The position numbers and the translations under genes are program-made. From Alphaproteobacteria bacterium (GTDB lineage Bacteria > Pseudomonadota > Alphaproteobacteria > RF32 > CAG-239): DNA of 9,644 bases. Numbering within the stretch: position 1 is the first letter of the stretch; every line of letters begins with the position of its first letter. Below are positions 6,498 through 9,644 of this stretch, piece after piece. The stretch lies in NCBI GenBank assembly GCA_017958895.1, contig JAGDBT010000098.1:1-9644 (forward strand). The letters are read 5' to 3'. The notes under the pieces were generated by a model. The model was given only the letters and a program-made list of their open reading frames with translations, searched no databases and had not been told where the DNA came from.

Positions 6498-7358
6498 CTA
6501 TGGTAAATCAGGAAAAACGGCTTCACAATGTTCTTGTAAAAAGTTCATTTCCATTTGCGGATTCATATTTTCCAGACCTTTCTGCATATCATCAAGACTA
6601 TCTATGGCCGGCACAACTTGAGCCTCTAATATGTTGATATAAGTGGTAATATCGGAAGGTGAAAACTCACATTTAATATCATAATAGCGATCCGACATTT
6701 CCTCCAACATGTCTTTGAGTTGTTCGACCAATTCACCGGAAATTGAACTTAAGTCAGGTTTTTTTTGTAAAATATGAATATTAAACAGACATTTATCGCC
6801 GTTTCGGCCGATAATTTCTCTGGTAAGTTCTGTCGGGCCTAATTTTTGTGTTTCAGAGAATTTTTCACAATCACGCAGTTTTTCTCTGACATTTTTGGTC
6901 ATATCAAAGGCATCTCGATGAATGCTGCATATTTCTTCATCCATCATAATGGACATAACGGTTTGATTATCTTCGTTTTGCATCATCTCGGAAAGATTTT
7001 CCAGTGTATAGTTTTTATTTTTTAACACATTAAGCATCGCCGGAATAAATTGCTTGAGAGTTTCTTTGGAAAAACTGCAAATTTGATAAGCACTGATGTT
7101 CATTTCTCCGGCATCGCTGTCAATGCGCACTTCGCAATTGCCGTTATCTTGCAAACCGATAATTTTGTAGGTTACCGCGGTTTCAACATTTGCCAAACCG
7201 GAGGATTTGCTTTCTTCATAAGGTGAGCAAGCGGCAAGATTTTTCAAAAATTCTTCGGACATTTGCATTGAAGTTACATAGTTGCTGACATCAAGCATTT
7301 GCGCCGAAGCTTTAAAAGTAAATAAAAAAGCAAAAGATAACAAAAGATATTTTTTCAT
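6498..7358 (-). CDS. exported eight-cysteine protein of unknown function, paralogue 2
   Basis: This 286-residue product has a signal peptide (MKKYLLLSFAFLFTFKASA, cut before QM) and is otherwise predicted soluble and periplasmic. It is a tandem paralogue of the gene at 5649-6488. Shared blocks are [LM]S[DE][DE]FL[RK]NLA.C near residue 35-44, a cysteine near 75, C-x-[FL]-S at 94, DPTK/DMTK-type text after Cys144, R[QE]I near 180, C-x-F-[ST] at 230 with ILEAQVVP, and a last Cys at 278. Its cysteines are 44, 75, 94, 144, 164, 190, 230 and 278. It starts 2 nt after the murA stop with only a weak ribosome site, so it probably depends on translation of murA. No function can be assigned. The linkage suggests a cell-envelope role, which is inference. 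Confidence 0.85.
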   Translation of the reverse strand: MKKYLLLSFAFLFTFKASAQMLDVSNYVTSMQMSEEFLKNLAACSPYEESKSSGLANVETAVTYKIIGLQDNGNCEVRIDSDAGEMNISAYQICSFSKETLKQFIPAMLNVLKNKNYTLENLSEMMQNEDNQTVMSIMMDEEICSIHRDAFDMTKNVREKLRDCEKFSETQKLGPTELTREIIGRNGDKCLFNIHILQKKPDLSSISGELVEQLKDMLEEMSDRYYDIKCEFSPSDITTYINILEAQVVPAIDSLDDMQKGLENMNPQMEMNFLQEHCEAVFPDLP

Positions 7359-7360
7359 GG

Positions 7361-8653
7361 CTAATCACTTTCTTTTATACGTTGAATGTTTGCTCCGACG
7401 GAGCGGAATTTTTCTTCAATTTTTTCATAACCGCGGTCAAGATGGTAAACACGATTGACAACGGTTTCGCCTTCGGCTACCAAACCCGCCAATATTAGGG
7501 CAAAAGAAGCTCTCAAATCTGTTGACATAACCGGCGCACCGGAAAGCTTGTCAACCCCGCGAACAATGGCGGAAGCATGGCCGTGAACATTGATGTTTGC
7601 GCCCATACGCATCAATTCCGGAACATGCATGAAGCGATTTTCCCAAATGCTTTCCGTAACCATTGATGCTCCTTGAGAAACACACATCAAAGCCATAAAT
7701 TGCGCTTGCAAGTCGGTAGGAAAGCCGGGATAATAATCGGTATAAATATCCTGACCGATTAAAGTCCGGTTTTGAGCGTCAACAATAATGCTGTTGGGAG
7801 TTGTTTCTATGCTTACGCCCATATTGCGAAGAATATCCAAAGGATTATGCAAATGTTCCGGGTTGGCATTTATCAATTCAAGCCGTCCTTTGGTTATGGC
7901 TGCGGCTACCGCATAGGAACCGGCCTCAATGCGGTCATTAATAATTTTGTGCGTTACTCCGTGCAATTTTTCTACTCCATGGATGGTCAGGGTAGAGGTT
8001 CCCGCACCTTCAATCTCTGCTCCCATGGCATTCAATATATCAATTAAATCGGAAATTTCCGGTTCTTTGGCGGCATTTTCTATAACGGTTGTACCTTCGG
8101 CCAAAGAGGCGGCCATCAAAATATTGCAAGTTGCTCCGACCGAAGCAGAATGGAAAGAAATTTGTGCTCCTTTTAAGCGTTCGTCAATATCGGCAATTAC
8201 ATAACCGTTTTTTATTTCAATTTTTGCTCCCATTTGTTCTAACGAGGTCAGATGAATATCCATAGGTCTGGCACCGATGGCGCAACCACCCGGCAGTGAG
8301 AGTTCAACATGACGATATTTTGCCAACAGCGGACCTAAAACATAATAAGAAGCACGCATTTTGCGTACATAATCATACGGAGCAATCAAGGAGGTCGGTT
8401 GCGGAGTATGATAGGTTATGGTTTGGGTTAAATGCCCGTTAAGTTCTTCTTCTTTAATGTCAATTTTCGTCCCGATTTGCAAAAGTAAGTTGTTTAAAGA
8501 GGTTATATCGGAAAGAAAAGGAATATTTTGAATAGTTACCGGCTCGTCGGTAAGCAAGCTTGCACAAATAATCGGTAAGGCGGTGTTTTTTGCTCCGCTG
8601 ACATATATTTTTCCGAAAAGCGGATTACCGCCGATTATTTTAATCTTGTCCAT
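7361..8653 (-). CDS. murA: UDP-N-acetylglucosamine 1-carboxyvinyltransferase MurA
   Basis: MurA transfers enolpyruvate from phosphoenolpyruvate to UDP-GlcNAc, the first committed step of peptidoglycan synthesis, in the cytoplasm. The 430-residue EPT fold shows Lys22-Asn23 (SGAKNTALP), the catalytic loop LPGGCAIGARPMD with Cys124 (E. coli Cys115), YPGFPTDLQAQ with Asp314 (Asp305), and YHLDRGYE with Arg407 (Arg397). Because the loop cysteine is present, the enzyme is expected to be of the fosfomycin-sensitive type, as opposed to the Asp-bearing resistant forms. The start at 8653 overlaps the end of the 47-codon upstream gene by 14 nt and follows an AGGA-type site in that gene. The two cysteine-rich genes follow at once, so murA sits in the middle of a four-gene block. 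Confidence 0.97.
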   Translation of the reverse strand: MDKIKIIGGNPLFGKIYVSGAKNTALPIICASLLTDEPVTIQNIPFLSDITSLNNLLLQIGTKIDIKEEELNGHLTQTITYHTPQPTSLIAPYDYVRKMRASYYVLGPLLAKYRHVELSLPGGCAIGARPMDIHLTSLEQMGAKIEIKNGYVIADIDERLKGAQISFHSASVGATCNILMAASLAEGTTVIENAAKEPEISDLIDILNAMGAEIEGAGTSTLTIHGVEKLHGVTHKIINDRIEAGSYAVAAAITKGRLELINANPEHLHNPLDILRNMGVSIETTPNSIIVDAQNRTLIGQDIYTDYYPGFPTDLQAQFMALMCVSQGASMVTESIWENRFMHVPELMRMGANINVHGHASAIVRGVDKLSGAPVMSTDLRASFALILAGLVAEGETVVNRVYHLDRGYEKIEEKFRSVGANIQRIKESD

Positions 8654-8783
8654 CTATATTTTCCTTTTTTTGTTTTTTACGCTCGATTTTCTGCTGTTGT
8701 TTTTTGCGCTTGGCAATATTTTTTTGCAAAGCTTTTGCCTCTTTTTCAAAGCGAATTTGTTGCGATGTTTTTTGGTTTTGCAT
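8640..8783 (-). CDS. 47-residue basic micro-protein overlapping murA, unknown function
   Basis: This short gene encodes MQNQKTSQQIRFEKEAKALQ followed by a Lys/Gln/Arg-rich helix and a short acidic end (NIDGQD). It has no cysteine, membrane segment or signal peptide, and a single charged helix is likely. Three things support real translation: an ideal ribosome site AAGGAG (8791-8796) 7 nt before the ATG, a consensus promoter ending just upstream, and a 14-nt overlap with the murA start typical of coupled genes. In-frame ATG and other starts at 8801 and 8846 are rejected: 8801 has no ribosome site and 8846 lies upstream of the promoter. The family is not recognised. It could bind nucleic acid or a partner, or mainly serve to feed ribosomes to murA. 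Confidence 0.7.
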   Translation of the reverse strand: MQNQKTSQQIRFEKEAKALQKNIAKRKKQQQKIERKKQKKENIDGQD

Positions 8784-8813
8784 GTTAAAACTCCTTAGCA
8801 TTTCAATACGCTG

Positions 8814-8842
8814 ATTATAGTAGGGCATAACCGATAGTGCAA
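8814..8842 (-). promoter_or_regulatory. sigma-70-type promoter of the micro-gene-murA block
   Basis: On the minus strand TTGCAC (8837-8842) is followed after 17 nt by a perfect TATAAT (8814-8819). The predicted start, near 8807, gives a leader of about 24 nt containing the AAGGAG site of the 47-codon gene. This is the best housekeeping promoter in the window, and it fixes the true start of that gene downstream of 8807. Confidence 0.75.
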
Positions 8843-8896
8843 GCAATAAAGAAATTTGTAAACAGAATTAAAGATTGTTCATAAGCCTTTTAAATC

Positions 8897-8924
8897 TTGA
8901 AAAAAATAAAAAAAAGGATAACAT
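8897..8924 (+). promoter_or_regulatory. candidate promoter of the exported coiled-coil gene
   Basis: TTGAAA (8897-8902) lies 16 nt from TAACAT (8919-8924), with an A-rich spacer. The start would fall near 8931, leaving a leader of about 30 nt. A 6-bp inverted repeat (AAGATT 8871-8876 with AATCTT 8893-8898) touches the -35 and could be an operator, but is short enough to be chance. The -10 matches consensus at only four positions. Confidence 0.5.
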
Positions 8925-8962
8925 TCTCAGTGAAAGTTCAAATAACAAAGGAGTAAAGGATT

Positions 8963-9358
8963 ATGAAAAAGTTATTGTTGTTGATTTGCGGAGTTATGAT
9001 TTTGGGTACTTATTCCGTCAGAGCAGAAGATACGGTAGAAACAACAAAAGTTGAGAAAACTGTTGATACAAAGAATTTTGAAAATATTTGGAAAAAGGCT
9101 GTAATAAAAAGAGAAGACATGCTTGAAAAAAGAGCTGAAAGGCTTAAAGTTCGCAGAGCCGAAAAATTGAAAGATATTGAAGACAGAAGAAAAGTCATAG
9201 AGGAAAGAAAAGAGTCCGGTGAAGAAGTAGATATGTCAGAGTTGGAAGATGAACTTAAAGCTCTTGATCTTGAAAAAGCCAATATGGAAAAACGCATAGA
9301 TGAAGAGGAAAAAAGAATTCAAGAAGAAATGCAAAGATTATCTGAAAATAAGAAATAA
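8963..9358 (+). CDS. small exported, highly charged coiled-coil protein of unknown function
   Basis: The 131-residue protein opens with a signal peptide (MKKLLLLICGVMILGTYSVRA, cut before ED). A Thr/Val/Lys linker follows, and from about residue 40 the sequence is almost only Glu, Lys, Arg, Asp, Leu, Met and Ile with heptad-like spacing, which predicts a long helix or coiled coil to the end. The mature part has no cysteine or glycine-rich region, and no known domain is seen. In general character it recalls periplasmic helical proteins such as Skp/OmpH, but there is no motif to support that family. The start follows AAAGGAG (8948-8953) at 9 nt. The gene stands alone, divergent from the murA block, with its own promoter and terminator. 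Confidence 0.85.
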   Translation: MKKLLLLICGVMILGTYSVRAEDTVETTKVEKTVDTKNFENIWKKAVIKREDMLEKRAERLKVRRAEKLKDIEDRRKVIEERKESGEEVDMSELEDELKALDLEKANMEKRIDEEEKRIQEEMQRLSENKK

Positions 9359-9375
9359 GCCGATTTGTAAATCTG

Positions 9376-9405
9376 AAACAGGTCTCTTAAGAGGCCTGTT
9401 TTTTT
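9376..9405 (+). terminator. intrinsic terminator of the coiled-coil gene
   Basis: An 11-bp stem (9376-9386 with 9391-9401, one G-U pair) closes a TTAA loop and runs into a T-tract to 9405. It begins 18 nt after the stop codon of the gene ending at 9358, and it isolates that gene from the tRNA downstream. Confidence 0.93.
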
Positions 9406-9455
9406 GTGAAAGATAAATAGGTTTAAACAAAAACAAAAAAAAATAAAAAAAGTTC

Positions 9456-9483
9456 TTGCATTTTATTTTTTATATGCTATTAA
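9456..9483 (+). promoter_or_regulatory. promoter of tRNA-Gly
   Basis: TTGCAT (9456-9461) is followed after 16 nt by TATTAA (9478-9483), preceded by an extended -10 TGC (9475-9477). An A-rich tract at about 9424-9450, directly upstream, could act as an UP element, which is common before stable RNA genes. The predicted start, near 9490, leaves a short 5' leader before base 9505. Confidence 0.5.
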
Positions 9484-9504
9484 ATAACTCGTTCGCAAGT
9501 TAAT

Positions 9505-9579
9505 GCGGGTATAGCTCAGGGGTAGAGCGCAACCTTGCCAAGGTTGATGTCGTGGGTCCGAATCCCATTGCCCGCTCCA
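9505..9579 (+). tRNA. tRNA-Gly (anticodon GCC), CCA encoded, C55 variant
   Basis: The full cloverleaf folds: acceptor GCGGGTA (9505-9511) with TGCCCGC (9569-9575, one T-G pair), D arm GCTC/GAGC with loop AGGGGTA, anticodon stem CAACC/GGTTG with loop TTGCCAA and anticodon GCC at 9537-9539, variable loop ATGTC, T arm GTGGG/CCCAT, discriminator T, and encoded CCA (9577-9579). It reads GGC and GGT codons. G18 and G19 are present in the D loop. The T loop is TCCGAAT where TTCGAAT is expected, so position 55 (base 9558), the usual pseudouridine, is C. The outer T-stem pair is G-T. All stems are otherwise intact, so this looks like a working gene rather than a decayed one. Confidence 0.96.
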
Positions 9580-9584
9580 ATTTG

Positions 9585-9610
9585 AAAGCCTTGATTTTCA
9601 AGGCTTTTTT
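9585..9610 (+). terminator. intrinsic terminator of tRNA-Gly
   Basis: A perfect 10-bp stem AAAGCCTTGA (9585-9594) with TCAAGGCTTT (9598-9607) closes a TTT loop and continues into T's to 9610. It starts 5 nt after the encoded CCA, so the tRNA is probably transcribed alone. Confidence 0.92.
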
Positions 9611-9635
9611 GCTTTTAAAGACTGAAAAGTTTAGT

Positions 9636-9644
9636 CCGCTCCAA
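9636..9644 (+). repeat. 9-bp direct copy of the tRNA-Gly 3' end
   Basis: CCGCTCCAA at 9636-9644 repeats 9572-9580, which spans the acceptor end, discriminator and CCA of the tRNA. It stops at the window edge, so its full length is unknown. It could be a short attachment-site remnant, the tail of a decayed tRNA copy, or chance. Confidence 0.35.

Noticed and set aside
7929..8204. Open frames on the + strand inside murA
   Set aside because: They are shadows of the conserved murA coding sequence, lack start signals and encode no recognisable domain.
8583..8798. Hydrophobic open frame on the + strand, rich in Phe and Leu
   Set aside because: It is the antisense of the Lys/Gln-rich 47-codon gene and the murA start; complementing AAA/AAG codons yields Phe/Leu. 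No ribosome site supports it.
8963..8998. Possible lipoprotein signal at Cys9 of the coiled-coil protein
   Set aside because: The residues before the cysteine (LLLIC) lack the small residue required at -1 of a lipobox, and Cys9 lies inside the hydrophobic core. A signal peptidase I site after VRA fits better.
9424..9455. A-rich tract considered as a poly(A) repeat or element border
   Set aside because: It lies between a terminator and the tRNA promoter and is best read as an upstream promoter A-tract. No flanking repeats mark an element.

Overview
The window reads as chromosomal DNA of a moderately AT-rich Gram-negative bacterium, most likely an alphaproteobacterium, perhaps one of the uncultured host- or gut-associated lineages. 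This rests on the gene order ffh-rpsP-rimM-trmD-rplS, on the character of the proteins (an Ffh with TRID in place of TKxD, a short TrmD, an L19 starting MNIIENIE), on a CCA-encoding tRNA-Gly, and on MKK-type signal peptides ending in AxA. The lineage is an inference, not a proof.

Region 1 (1-3720, + strand): the last codons of a possible upstream gene, a short leader, then a compact translation and protein-targeting operon. It encodes Ffh (SRP GTPase), ribosomal protein S16, RimM (30S maturation), TrmD (tRNA m1G37 methyltransferase) and L19. rimM and trmD overlap by 11 nt. The operon ends in a strong, nearly symmetrical stem-loop that can also stop the opposing htpG transcript.

Region 2 (3721-8846, - strand): a block read right to left. 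A TTGCAC-N17-TATAAT promoter drives a 47-codon basic micro-gene that overlaps murA by 14 nt. It is followed at gaps of 2 and 9 nt by two exported, cysteine-rich tandem paralogues of unknown function. The chaperone gene htpG comes last and has its own heat-shock (sigma-32-like) promoter. The paralogue pair is the most interesting content. All eight mature cysteines line up between the two proteins, and each protein looks like two copies of one four-cysteine unit, so the locus appears to carry four copies of an undescribed disulfide-type domain linked to the first committed step of peptidoglycan synthesis.

Region 3 (8847-9644, + strand): a divergently transcribed gene for a small exported, highly charged coiled-coil protein with its own promoter and terminator, then tRNA-Gly(GCC) with promoter and terminator. 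The tRNA has C instead of U at position 55 in the T loop. The last 9 bases of the window repeat the tRNA 3' end.

No insertion sequence, CRISPR array or phage gene was seen, and no gene-free stretch exceeds 300 bases.
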